Part shown: positions 8,392 to 16,887 of the stretch, one piece after another
Layout of the letters: each line of letters opens with the position of its first letter
How positions within the stretch are numbered: position 1 is the stretch's first letter
NCBI GenBank assembly: GCA_023432465.1
Contig: JAEYUO010000114.1
Span: forward strand, 1 to 26,494
From: Planctomycetota bacterium
Lineage (GTDB): Bacteria; Planctomycetota; Phycisphaerae; Phycisphaerales; UBA1924
DNA: 26,494 bases
Direction: 5' to 3'
Made by a program: the position numbers and the translations under genes
Notes under the pieces: model-generated
Told to the model about the DNA's origin: nothing
The model's input: only the letters and a program-made list of their open reading frames with translations
Database searches by the model: none

Positions 8392-9408
8392 ATGACGATG
8401 ATCAACATGTCGCCTCCAACCCAGGAGGAACTCGAACGGCTCAGTGCACCCCTCCGCTCGTTGGAGAGGCGCGTGGCCGAGGTGGTGGTCGGGCAGGCGC
8501 CGATGGTTCGCGGCCTGCTTGTCGGCCTGCTCTCGGGCGGGCATGTCCTGCTCGAGGGTGTTCCGGGCCTCGCCAAGACCCTCACCGTCTCGACCCTCGC
8601 CAAGGGGCTCGACTGCACCTTCAAGCGCATCCAGTTCACGCCTGACTTGCTCCCGGCAGACCTCATCGGCACGCTGGTGTACTCGCCTCGCGATGGCACC
8701 TTCACCCCGCGCAAGGGTCCGGTGTTCGCGAATCTTGTGCTGGCCGACGAAGTGAACCGCGCCCCCGCCAAGGTGCAGAGCGCGCTGCTGGAGGCCATGC
8801 AGGAGCGGCAGGTCACCATCGGCGATGAGACGTACCCGCTCCCCCAGCCTTTCCTCGTCCTGGCAACCCAGAACCCGGTGGAGCAGGAAGGCACCTATCC
8901 GCTCCCTGAGGCGCAGGTGGACCGCTTCCTGCTCAAGCTCCGCGTGACTTACCCCAGCCGCGCGGAGGAGCGTGCGATTCTCGATCGCATGGCCTTTACG
9001 CAGCCCCAGGCCCTCGACTCCCAGCGCAAGGAGCCGGTGCTGCATCCGCGCGAGCTGCTCGCCGCACGGGGTTTGGTGGATCGCATCCACATCGACGAGA
9101 AAGTCCGCGAGTACATTGTGGACATCGTCCGGGCGACGCGCCCCGAGACTTCTGCTGCCGGCCGCGGCGAGAACTCCGAGCAACTCGTGGACTTCGGCGC
9201 ATCCCCCCGCGCGACCATCGCGATCGCGCTCGCCGCCCGGGCGGTCGCCGTGCTCGAGGGCCGTGCGTATGTCACGCCGCACGATGTGAAATCGATCGCG
9301 CCCGATGTGCTGCGCCACCGCATCGTGCCCAGCTACGAAGCCGAAGCTCGCGAGCTGACAGCCGACGATCTGGTTTCCCGCGTGCTCGAACGTGTCCCCG
9401 CTCCCTGA
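8392..9408 (+). CDS. MoxR-family AAA+ ATPase of the Bat operon
   Basis: MoxR ATPases are AAA+ chaperone-type motors that usually act with VWA-domain partners. The 338-residue product shows Walker A GVPGLAKT (residues 56-63), Walker B LVLADE (115-120, followed by VNRAPAKVQS), a sensor-1 region LATQNPVEQEGTYPLPEAQVDRF (about 158-180) and a C-terminal helical lid ending at DDLVSRVLERVP. Three in-frame ATGs are close together (8392, 8398, 8407); 8392 is chosen because GGGGA at 8381-8385 is well placed. The gene heads the Bat operon, and the DUF58 gene follows after 23 bases. The 169-bp region upstream of it must hold the operon promoter, but I cannot point to a convincing one. Confidence 0.94.
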   Translation: MTMINMSPPTQEELERLSAPLRSLERRVAEVVVGQAPMVRGLLVGLLSGGHVLLEGVPGLAKTLTVSTLAKGLDCTFKRIQFTPDLLPADLIGTLVYSPRDGTFTPRKGPVFANLVLADEVNRAPAKVQSALLEAMQERQVTIGDETYPLPQPFLVLATQNPVEQEGTYPLPEAQVDRFLLKLRVTYPSRAEERAILDRMAFTQPQALDSQRKEPVLHPRELLAARGLVDRIHIDEKVREYIVDIVRATRPETSAAGRGENSEQLVDFGASPRATIAIALAARAVAVLEGRAYVTPHDVKSIAPDVLRHRIVPSYEAEARELTADDLVSRVLERVPAP

Positions 9409-9431
9409 TCCCCAGCCGAGGTTGAGGACCG

Positions 9432-10427
9432 ATGACCCCCGCTGAACTGGCCAGGCAAGTACGGCTGCTGGAACTCAGCACGCGTCGCCGCGTGACGGAA
9501 GTCTTTGCGGGCGAGTACTCCTCCGCTTTCAAGGGCCGCGGCATGGAGTTCTCCGAAGTCCGCGAGTATCAGCCGGGCGACGATGTCCGGTTCATTGACT
9601 GGAATGTCACCGCCCGCTCCGGCAGGCCGTTCATCAAGCGCTTCGTCGAGGAGCGGGAGCTGACGGTGATGCTCGTGGTCGATCTGTCCGGATCCTTCGA
9701 GTTCGGCACCGCGCCTGGGGGCGCCCGGGCCGGGGCAGGCGGTGTCGGGAGGGGGGCAGGGGGGGAATGGTCCGTTCTCTCCGACGGCTCCAAGCGGGCA
9801 ATCGCGGCGAAGGTTGGGGCCCTGCTCGCGTTCGCCGCGGTGCGTTCCGGCGACCGTGTCGGCCTCTGCGCGTTCACCGATCGGATCGAGCACTACGTGC
9901 CGCCCCGTAAGGGCTCGCGCCACGCGCTCCGCCTCGTACGCGAACTCCTGGCGGTCGAACCCGTCGGCCGCGGCACGAATCTCGCCCCTGTCGCCGACCG
10001 CCTGCGCCGTGTACTGCACCGCCGATCCCTGGTCTTTGTCGTGTCCGACTTCGTGCCCGGCAATCAGAGCAACCTGAAGGCGTTTGAGAGCAGCCTGAGG
10101 CGGCTCGGCCGCGCCGGGAACGGGGGCGGCGGACGCGGCGGCCACGACATCATCGCCGCGGTGGTCCGCGACCGCCGCGATGCCGAGTTGGTCTCGGCCG
10201 GCCTGATCCGCGTGCGAGACCCGGAGACCGGCCGCGAAGCCGTGATCGATACCTCCAGCCGGAGCGTGCGCGAGGCCTACGCCCAGGCCTTCCGCAAGGC
10301 CGATCGCGAGCTTGATCAGGCCCTGCTGGGCGCGGGCCTGCGTGGGGGCCGGTCGCGCGTGGATCTCTGGACGCACGAGCAACCGGTTCACAGTCTCGTC
10401 GAGCTCTTTCATCGGAGGGAGCGATGA
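9432..10427 (+). CDS. DUF58 (VWA-like) protein of the MoxR/Bat operon
   Basis: DUF58 proteins accompany MoxR ATPases and contain a VWA-like fold. The 331-residue protein carries the DUF58 hallmark EFSEVREYQPGDDVRFIDWN (residues 39-58), then VDLSGSF with the MIDAS-type D84-L-S86-G-S88. A Gly-rich insertion at about residues 94-112 (APGGARAGAGGVGRGAGG), encoded by long G runs, directly follows the MIDAS loop. The rest continues the fold (FAAVRSGDRVGLCAFTD, RSLVFVVSDFVPG). No signal peptide or membrane helix is seen, so it is probably cytoplasmic, where it can meet MoxR. GAGG (9424-9427) precedes the ATG. The stop overlaps the next start as ATGA (10424-10427), which suggests translational coupling. 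Confidence 0.92.
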   Translation: MTPAELARQVRLLELSTRRRVTEVFAGEYSSAFKGRGMEFSEVREYQPGDDVRFIDWNVTARSGRPFIKRFVEERELTVMLVVDLSGSFEFGTAPGGARAGAGGVGRGAGGEWSVLSDGSKRAIAAKVGALLAFAAVRSGDRVGLCAFTDRIEHYVPPRKGSRHALRLVRELLAVEPVGRGTNLAPVADRLRRVLHRRSLVFVVSDFVPGNQSNLKAFESSLRRLGRAGNGGGGRGGHDIIAAVVRDRRDAELVSAGLIRVRDPETGREAVIDTSSRSVREAYAQAFRKADRELDQALLGAGLRGGRSRVDLWTHEQPVHSLVELFHRRER

Positions 10428-11491
10428 TCGCACGCCCCCGATGGTCGCTCCTATTCGCGCTGTGCGTAGCCGCCGTGGCGGTCGCCGCGCTCCCCGCGTG
10501 CACCTCGCGCGAGCAGCCGCGATCCACGCCCCAGCGATTCGCGGCCTCGCGGACCATCGGCGGGCACGGTCTGCACATCGCGGTGTTCGTTTCTTCGCAG
10601 GACATCGCCATCGCCGACCGGCTTGAAGTGCTCATCGAGGCCCGGCGTGAATCCGCCGATGCCGCTCCGATCTCGTGGCCGGCCATGCTCGCGGATCTCC
10701 GGCCGGGGTCTGGGTTTCCGCCGAACCCCGCCGACCCCGGCAAAGCCGACTGGAACGTCGTCGATGTCGTCCGTCGCACGCTCGCGCCCGGGCACGAGAC
10801 CATCGAGTTCGTGCTGGAGCCGTACCTCGATGGCGAGAAGCCCATCCCGGCGTTCGCGTTTCAGGTTGGCTCCGCCAGGCTCTCAACCGAACCGATCGCG
10901 GTGAGGGTGACCGCGCAGCACGCTTCCGACGCCGCGACGGTTGCGGGAGAAGACCCTGCCAAGCTGCTCGCCGCGCTCGGCTCGCCCCTTCCGCCTGTCG
11001 CGCCGTCCCGACCGTGGCTCGCCAACCCCGTCACATTGGGAATCGTTGCCGCAGCCGGCGTTCTGGTCCTCGGAGGCGGGGTCGCAGTCGTCGTGCATCG
11101 ACGGACACGCCGTCGCTCCACGACGCCCGACGAATACCTGGATCGGGTTCTCGCGCTGGGCACCGCCGCGATGTCCGCCCCCGGTGACGATCACAGCGCG
11201 GAGATCGCCGAAAAGACCATCGGCGCGCTGCGCATCTGGCTCGCCGCAACGCGACGCATCGCGCCGGGCACGAGCGGCCGCGAGCTCGTTGCATGGATCC
11301 GCGCATCCCCCGCACCGTCCGCGCCGGATCTTGCCGAACAGCTCCAACGATTCGAGACGATCCGCTTTGCGCCCGGCGTCAGCGCTTCGTCCAGCGAAGT
11401 CACCGAGCTCCTCCGCTCGGTATCGCGGTTTACGCGCGAGCTCCGTACCCCAACCGCGTCTCTTCGGTCGGAAGGAGGTGTTGCGGCATAA
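10424..11491 (+). CDS. BatD/DUF4381-like membrane protein, possible lipoprotein
   Basis: A 355-residue protein lying between DUF58 and BatA. The N-terminus is hydrophobic and ends in LPAC (Cys26), a near-match to a lipobox, so the protein may be lipid-anchored. Residues 45-165 read like the beta-domain of BatD-type proteins (EFVLEPYLDGEKPIPAFAF, TEPIAVRV). A membrane helix spans about 203-225 (NPVTLGIVAA...VAVVVHRR), and a cytoplasmic helical part (235-340) resembles DUF4381 tails. The start is at 10424 with GGAGG (10414-10418) upstream and an ATGA overlap with the DUF58 gene. Its stop TAA shares one base with the next ATG. In other Bat operons a DUF4381 protein occupies this slot; assignment here is by position and architecture more than by motif. 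Confidence 0.75.
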   Translation: MIARPRWSLLFALCVAAVAVAALPACTSREQPRSTPQRFAASRTIGGHGLHIAVFVSSQDIAIADRLEVLIEARRESADAAPISWPAMLADLRPGSGFPPNPADPGKADWNVVDVVRRTLAPGHETIEFVLEPYLDGEKPIPAFAFQVGSARLSTEPIAVRVTAQHASDAATVAGEDPAKLLAALGSPLPPVAPSRPWLANPVTLGIVAAAGVLVLGGGVAVVVHRRTRRRSTTPDEYLDRVLALGTAAMSAPGDDHSAEIAEKTIGALRIWLAATRRIAPGTSGRELVAWIRASPAPSAPDLAEQLQRFETIRFAPGVSASSSEVTELLRSVSRFTRELRTPTASLRSEGGVAA

Positions 11492-12591
11492 TGCTCACCT
11501 CTTGGTTCGACAGCCTGACCAGCGCACGGTGGGAGTCCCCCTGGGCCCTCGCGCTCGTTCCTGTGCTTGTACTTGCAGCGATCTTTCTGTCGCGTTCGTC
11601 TCGTCGTGCGCCCCGCGGCGGGCTCTCCAGCGTCGAGGGCCTGTCCGCGCTCCCGCGAACGCTCCGCCAGCGCCTCGCGTGGTTCCCGGGCGCGGCGTGC
11701 TGGCTGGGCATGGGTTTGCTCGTGGTGGCGTTGGCCCGCCCGCAGCTTGGCATCGGCCGCGTCGAGACATCGGCGGAGGCCGTCGCGATCCAGCTCGTGG
11801 TCGATCGTTCCGGCTCCATGAATCAGTACATGGAAGTGGATGGCGCGCTGGTCTCGCGCATGAACGCGGTCAAGTCCGTCCTACGCGACTTCCTGCTCGG
11901 CGATGGCGATGAACTCAGCGGCCGACCGAGCGATCTCGTGGGGCTCATCACCTTCGCACGATTCGCGGAAACGGCCTGCCCGGTCGTCCGCGACCCACGG
12001 ACCCTCACACAGCTCATCGAGACCGTCGAGACCGCGCAGGCGCGGTACGAGGATGGCACGGCTATCGGCGACGGCCTGGCGCTCGCCGCGGCGAGGCTGA
12101 AGCGAACCGAGGATGAACTCAAGAACCGCCAACGCACCAGCGCAGCGCCCGAGCTGACCATCAAGAGCAAGGTCATCGTCCTGCTCACCGATGGCGACAA
12201 CAACGCCGGCGAGGCCGATCCGATCGACGCGGCCCGGCTCGCCGCGGAGTGGGGAATCAAGGTCTACACCATCGGCATCGGCGCTGGTGCGGACAGTTTC
12301 CAGGTGCTGCGCACGCCAATCGGCGAGCAACGCGTCCGCGTGCCCAGCAATGTCGATGAGGGCACGCTCAAACGCATCGCCGAGCTGACCGGCGGCGCAT
12401 ACCACCGCGCGCAGGATGGCGAAGCCCTCCGGCAGGTCTACCGGGAGATCGACCGTCTCGAAAAGAGTTCTGTGAGCACCATCGAGTACACCGACTGGCA
12501 GGAGAAGTTCATCCTGCCCGCCGGCGCGGGCGGCGCATTGCTGGCGATTGGCCTGCTGCTCGGGTCCACGTGGCTGCGGAGGACGATGTAG
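11491..12591 (+). CDS. batA: BatA-like VWA-domain membrane protein
   Basis: This 366-residue protein has two N-terminal membrane helices (about 17-34 and 66-83), a VWA domain (about 98-300) and a C-terminal membrane helix (about 341-360, ILPAGAGGALLAIGLLLG). The MIDAS is intact: D105-R-S107-G-S109, T190 in EDGTAIGDG and D234 in LLTDGDNNAG. This is the BatA/BatB layout, with the metal-binding VWA domain facing the cytoplasm or periplasm between membrane anchors. The sequence SGSMNQYMEVDG and a split loop AKVIVLLTDGDNN are typical of BatA. ATG 11491 overlaps the preceding stop by one base (TAATG); GGAGG at 11474-11478 is 12 bases away, slightly far. The downstream BatB-BatC gene follows after 19 bases. 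Confidence 0.9.
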   Translation: MLTSWFDSLTSARWESPWALALVPVLVLAAIFLSRSSRRAPRGGLSSVEGLSALPRTLRQRLAWFPGAACWLGMGLLVVALARPQLGIGRVETSAEAVAIQLVVDRSGSMNQYMEVDGALVSRMNAVKSVLRDFLLGDGDELSGRPSDLVGLITFARFAETACPVVRDPRTLTQLIETVETAQARYEDGTAIGDGLALAAARLKRTEDELKNRQRTSAAPELTIKSKVIVLLTDGDNNAGEADPIDAARLAAEWGIKVYTIGIGAGADSFQVLRTPIGEQRVRVPSNVDEGTLKRIAELTGGAYHRAQDGEALRQVYREIDRLEKSSVSTIEYTDWQEKFILPAGAGGALLAIGLLLGSTWLRRTM

Positions 12592-12610
12592 ACACGACGC
12601 GACTTCACTC

Positions 12611-14944
12611 ATGACCTTCCTCGCACCACAGTTCCTGCCCCTGCTCGCCATCGCGCCCGCCTTGGCCGCGATGATGCTCTGGGCCGTCTGGGCCCGCCGT
12701 CGTGCGGTCGCCCGGTTCTATGGCCGCGGACCCGACCGCGTGTGGGCCCCGATGCCCTCGATCGCGCGCGGCATTCTGTCCGCGGTGTGCTGGTCGGTCG
12801 GCGTCGCGTTCGTCTGCCTCGCGCTGGCTCGACCCGCCCACAGCCCCGTCCCGCGCAAGGTCGAACGCTCCGGGCGCGATGTGGTCTTCGTGATCGACGT
12901 CTCGCGATCGATGCTCGCTCAGGACCTCAAGCCCAGCCGGCTCGAACGCGCCAAGCTCATGGTCAGCGATGTGCTCGATGCCGCCGAGGGCGACCGTGTC
13001 GGCATCGTTGCATTCGCCGGCACGGCGGTCGTGCGGTGCCCGATGACAACCGACTACTCCTTCGCGCGCATGTCCTTGGAGGCGATCAGTCCCGACTCCG
13101 TCGGCCGCGGTGGCACGGCCATTGGCGATGCCCTGCGCTCTGCGCTCGCGCTCATCCGCGCGGGTCAGGAGGATCAGGCGCTCGCCGCGGATATCTACCT
13201 CCTCACCGATGGTGAGGACCACGAGACACGCCCGATCGAGGCCGCGCAGGAGGCGGGACAGCTCGGGGTCAGGCTCGTTGCCATTGGGCTCGGTTCCGAT
13301 GTCGGAGCGCCGGTACCGATCGCACAGGAACAAGCCGCTAGCTCGCCCCGCGCTCAGTCCCGGGATGCATACATGCAGTTCGGCGGCGAACGCGTCCAGT
13401 CCAGGATGAACCCGGCGGTGCTCCGGGCCATGTCCGAGGCAACGCTCGGCGGCGTTTTTCTTGATGTCGGCGTGGGCAACCTCGAGCTCGACCGTGTCTA
13501 CCGCCTCCTGCGGCGTGAAGGACAGAAGAAGCAGCTCGAAGCGACCGAGGCGGTTCGATACACCGAAGCGTTCCAGTTCCCGCTTGGAATCGCTCTTGTT
13601 CTGGGGATCTCGGCCATGTTGATCAACGGAATCTCCTTCCGCACACGGCGCTCTGCCGGCTCCGCCAGCGCCGCCGCCGCCGCCGCGATCGTGCTCGCGT
13701 TCTGCGCACTGCCCGCACGTGCACAGTCGGTCGCCGATGATGTCCGCGAGGGCATGCAGCTTCTGGAGTCCGGCCAGGCGGGGGAGGCGCTTGGTCTGAT
13801 GGAGGGGGCAACGCTCCGCCACCCCGATTCCGCCGCGGTCGCGCTCGCCCGTGGCTGCGCACACCTCTCGCTCTCACAAGCCGCCGAGGCCGAGGCGGCC
13901 TTCCGCAGGGCCGAGCAACTCGCGCTGGGCCGCGATGACGCAATCGCCGCCTGCGCCCGCTTCAATCTCGGCCTGCTCGACGCAGCTCGCGCGGCGGATG
14001 AAGTACAGTCCGATCCCAAGGCCGCGATCAAGTCCCTCGAGCAGGCCGAACGCTGGTTCCGCAACGCCCGGCCCGGCCTCCGCGGCGATGAGCGCGCCGC
14101 GGCCGCGGCAAACATCGAGTCGATCCAGAGGGCCCGCGAAGCCATCCGCCGGAAGATCGCCGAGCAGGAGAAGCAGAACCAGCAGCAACAGCAGCAGCAA
14201 AGCGGGTCGAAGTCCGATGATGCCGGCCAGAGCGGCGACGGACAGCAAGGCAAGTCGGACCAGCCCTCCGGGTCTCCGCAAGATCAGCCGCAGGGTGAGC
14301 AAAGCCCCCAATCCTCCCCCGAGCAGAAGAGCGCGGAGGACCTCGCCGAACTCGCGCGTCAGCAGGAGCAAGCCGCTGCAGATTCTCAGCAGGCTCAGCA
14401 GCAGCAGGGTCAGACGCCCCAGCAACAGCAGGAGCAGGCCCAGAAGCTCGCCCAGGATCAGCGGCAACTCTCCGAGCAGTCCGGAAAGCTCGATGAGCAA
14501 CTCGCCCGCCAGCAGGCCGAGGCCAAGGCGCGCGAGCAGCAGGCCCAAGGCGAGGAGGCCGAAGCTCGCAAGCAGCAGCGCGAGAATCTCGAACGTTCGC
14601 GCGAGAAGCTCGATGAAGCGAGGCAGGCACAGGCTCGCGCGGAGGAACAGCTCCGCCGAGGCGACACCCAGGCCGCCGAGCAGGCGCAGCGCGAGGCCGC
14701 CGAGAAACTCAAGGATGCGGCACGCGCTGCCCTTGGCATCGATCAGCAGCAGGGAGAGGGCGAGCCGCAGGAACAGCCGCAGGAGCAGCAGGCCCAGGAG
14801 CAACAGGGCAAGGATGGCCAGCGTGCCTTCGATGCGACCGCGGCGAACATCCTCGACCGCGAGGCCCGCCAGCGTGAGGCCATCCGCCGTTTCCTCAAGT
14901 CTCAGCAGCGAACCCGTACGCCCCCCGTGGAGAAAGACTGGTGA
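12611..14944 (+). CDS. Fused BatB-BatC: VWA membrane protein with TPR and Gln-rich tail
   Basis: This 777-residue protein joins two proteins that are separate in many Bat operons. Residues 1-345 are BatB: helices at about 8-26 and 55-73, a VWA domain with D96-V-S98-R-S100, the BatB signature MLAQDLKPSRLERAK, T169 and D200 (LLTDGED), then a helix at 324-341. Next comes a hydrophobic stretch (352-372) ending LPARAQS, which looks like a signal peptide, followed by TPR-like helices (about 375-510). The tail (about 515-735) is Gln-rich and charged, with QQQQQQQ at 524-530, and probably forms a coiled coil. It ends with a basic helix and VEKDW. No clear Shine-Dalgarno sequence precedes the ATG 19 bases after batA. 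The stop overlaps the next start (GTGA, 14941-14944). Confidence 0.88.
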   Translation: MTFLAPQFLPLLAIAPALAAMMLWAVWARRRAVARFYGRGPDRVWAPMPSIARGILSAVCWSVGVAFVCLALARPAHSPVPRKVERSGRDVVFVIDVSRSMLAQDLKPSRLERAKLMVSDVLDAAEGDRVGIVAFAGTAVVRCPMTTDYSFARMSLEAISPDSVGRGGTAIGDALRSALALIRAGQEDQALAADIYLLTDGEDHETRPIEAAQEAGQLGVRLVAIGLGSDVGAPVPIAQEQAASSPRAQSRDAYMQFGGERVQSRMNPAVLRAMSEATLGGVFLDVGVGNLELDRVYRLLRREGQKKQLEATEAVRYTEAFQFPLGIALVLGISAMLINGISFRTRRSAGSASAAAAAAIVLAFCALPARAQSVADDVREGMQLLESGQAGEALGLMEGATLRHPDSAAVALARGCAHLSLSQAAEAEAAFRRAEQLALGRDDAIAACARFNLGLLDAARAADEVQSDPKAAIKSLEQAERWFRNARPGLRGDERAAAAANIESIQRAREAIRRKIAEQEKQNQQQQQQQSGSKSDDAGQSGDGQQGKSDQPSGSPQDQPQGEQSPQSSPEQKSAEDLAELARQQEQAAADSQQAQQQQGQTPQQQQEQAQKLAQDQRQLSEQSGKLDEQLARQQAEAKAREQQAQGEEAEARKQQRENLERSREKLDEARQAQARAEEQLRRGDTQAAEQAQREAAEKLKDAARAALGIDQQQGEGEPQEQPQEQQAQEQQGKDGQRAFDATAANILDREARQREAIRRFLKSQQRTRTPPVEKDW

Positions 14945-16887
14945 TCCGCCGCTTGCTCATGGCGATGCTCGTTGTCCTCGGATTGCTGCCCGCGGCCGCC
15001 CGCGCACAGTCCGCGCCCAGCGCCACCGCAAGCACCGTGGATGAGTGCTATGTCGGAGACTCCGTTCCGTACCGGATCGTCGTTGAGAACGCCTCCGACG
15101 CGACGCCGCCCGATCTCGAAGCGGTTCTTGGCCCCGACTGGATCGTGCGATTCATGGGTGTGCAACCAAGCTCGTCGAGCATGACAATCATCATCAACGG
15201 TCGTGTGCAGGAACAGAAGAGCCAGAGCGTTACTTTGGCGTACACCATCTCGCCCCGCCGCGCGGGCGAGCTCACCATCCCCGCCGTCGATGTCCGGACG
15301 GAGGGGCGAACCCTCCGCACAGAGCCAATCCGCATCAAGGTCTCCGAACCGACCGTGGTTCAAGGCTTCGGCACCTCGGTCGAGTTGTCGCGGGCTTATG
15401 TGGGTCAGGCCTTCAAGCTCACACTCAGCTGGGTCCTGTCCTCGCCCGCAGAGGATGTGGTCTTCAACCTCAACCTTCCGCCGGACGCTTTCACGGTCCA
15501 TCCCCTCTCGCCATCGGCATCGCAAGACGGCGCGGCCCGCCAGTTCGCCGATGTCGATTACCTCGAGGGACCGACGGGTGGAAGTGGGGGAGCGGGGGGA
15601 AGCGGTGGCGGCAAAGTCCGTGGCACCATCACGCAGGCCAGCATCGACGGCGAGGACCGCGTCCGGGTCAACGCGGAGTTCCTGCTGATTCCCCGCCGCG
15701 CCGGCCGGTTCGAATGTGGCGCCGCGCGCGTTGACTACCGCGCCGTCGTCGGACAGCGAGAGCGATCCGTGTTCGATGCCCCCTGGGAACGCAAGACCAT
15801 CACGCAGCGCCGCTACGCGCAGGCCCCCGCGAAGACCGTGGAGGTCCTCGATCTGCCCACCGCCGGCCGACCCGCCAACTTCTCCGGCTTGGTCGGTGAG
15901 TTCGATCTGGATGCGGAATGCCAGCCACGCCAGGCCGCGGTCGGCGATCCGCTCAACCTCACCCTGGTGCTCCGCAGCAAGCTGCCGATCTTCGACTCGC
16001 CGACGCTTGACCTGTCCGCGCAACGCGGCGGAGGAAGCTCCCTGGCGGATCTGTTCCGTGTCCCGCGAGACCCCATCCTGCCGCAGATTGCCGGCAACAC
16101 CGCGATCTACTCCGCTCAGATCCGTCCGCAGAGCACGAAGCTCACCGAACTTCCGCCGGTTGAAGTCTCATACTTCGACCCGGCGGAGGCATCGTACCGG
16201 ATCGCCCGCTCCAACCGCATCCCGCTCAAAGTCGCCGCCGCCCCTGTTGTTGGTCTCGGTGCGCTGGAGCGACTCGCCGCCGAGACGGATGATGCCGGAA
16301 CGCTCGGCGAAGGAGCCGAGTCGGCCTCCCCGTTGCCCCGTGCGATCGAACGCGTCAACGGCTTCTTCCCGCCGATCGGCGATGCCACCGCCCCGGTGCT
16401 CGCCGCTGCAACCTCCCGCGATGGACGAGCCCTGCCCATCCTCGCGGCGACCCTCACCGTGCCGACGATGTTGTGGTGCGCCGGTGCCCTGCTGGCGGCA
16501 CGACGCCGCGCTGCCGACCGCGACCCGGCCTCGTGGCGACGCCGCGGAGCGCTCCGCCAGGCCGAGCGTGCCCTGCACCGTAGATCGGCCCATGACGCCG
16601 CGGCCGTTTCCGCCGCTGTTCGCCGCTTCGTCTCGGATTGGTTCAATCTCCCTCCCGATGCCGTGACCACCGGCGATGCTGTCGCCGCTGTCGAGGGCCT
16701 TGACCCCGTGCTGGCCTCGCGCCTCCGCTCGGTGCTCGAAGCCTGCGACCGGAGCCTCTTCGGGCCGGATGCCGCGGCCGTCGCGCAGGAACGAATGGTC
16801 GATGATGCCGCCGCGATCGTCCGCGAGATCGCGCGGGCGCCCCGTCTTGCTCGACTCGCGGGCCATGTGACCGGGAGGGCGGCATGA
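14941..16887 (+). CDS. batD: BatD (oxygen-tolerance protein)
   Basis: A 648-residue BatD-type protein. It has a signal peptide (cleavage near ARAQ, residue 22) and a run of periplasmic beta-domains with the typical phrases VGDSVPYRIVVEN, ISPRRAGELTIPAVDV and EPIRIKV. A second block of the same type follows (VGDPLNLTLVLRS, TELPPVEVSYFDP). A membrane helix lies at about 497-520 and a cytoplasmic helical tail (about 525-648) follows it. A Gly/Ser linker (about 211-226, GGSGGAGGSGGG) sits inside the beta region. The start is GTG at 14941, chosen because GGAGAA (14929-14934) lies six bases upstream and the signal peptide begins directly. It overlaps both neighbours by four bases (GTGA and ATGA). 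BatD proteins are thought to present an extracytoplasmic face to the BatA/BatB complex; biochemical function is not established. Confidence 0.9.
   Translation: MIRRLLMAMLVVLGLLPAAARAQSAPSATASTVDECYVGDSVPYRIVVENASDATPPDLEAVLGPDWIVRFMGVQPSSSSMTIIINGRVQEQKSQSVTLAYTISPRRAGELTIPAVDVRTEGRTLRTEPIRIKVSEPTVVQGFGTSVELSRAYVGQAFKLTLSWVLSSPAEDVVFNLNLPPDAFTVHPLSPSASQDGAARQFADVDYLEGPTGGSGGAGGSGGGKVRGTITQASIDGEDRVRVNAEFLLIPRRAGRFECGAARVDYRAVVGQRERSVFDAPWERKTITQRRYAQAPAKTVEVLDLPTAGRPANFSGLVGEFDLDAECQPRQAAVGDPLNLTLVLRSKLPIFDSPTLDLSAQRGGGSSLADLFRVPRDPILPQIAGNTAIYSAQIRPQSTKLTELPPVEVSYFDPAEASYRIARSNRIPLKVAAAPVVGLGALERLAAETDDAGTLGEGAESASPLPRAIERVNGFFPPIGDATAPVLAAATSRDGRALPILAATLTVPTMLWCAGALLAARRRAADRDPASWRRRGALRQAERALHRRSAHDAAAVSAAVRRFVSDWFNLPPDAVTTGDAVAAVEGLDPVLASRLRSVLEACDRSLFGPDAAAVAQERMVDDAAAIVREIARAPRLARLAGHVTGRAA

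Noticed and set aside
12605..13864. Open frame of over 400 codons antisense to the BatB part
   Set aside because: It has no recognisable motif and conflicts with the well-supported VWA protein on the plus strand.
14165..14830. CAG/CAA-rich stretch considered as a tandem repeat or satellite
   Set aside because: The units are irregular and stay in frame as a Gln-rich coiled tail, so it is part of the coding sequence and not a separate repeat array.
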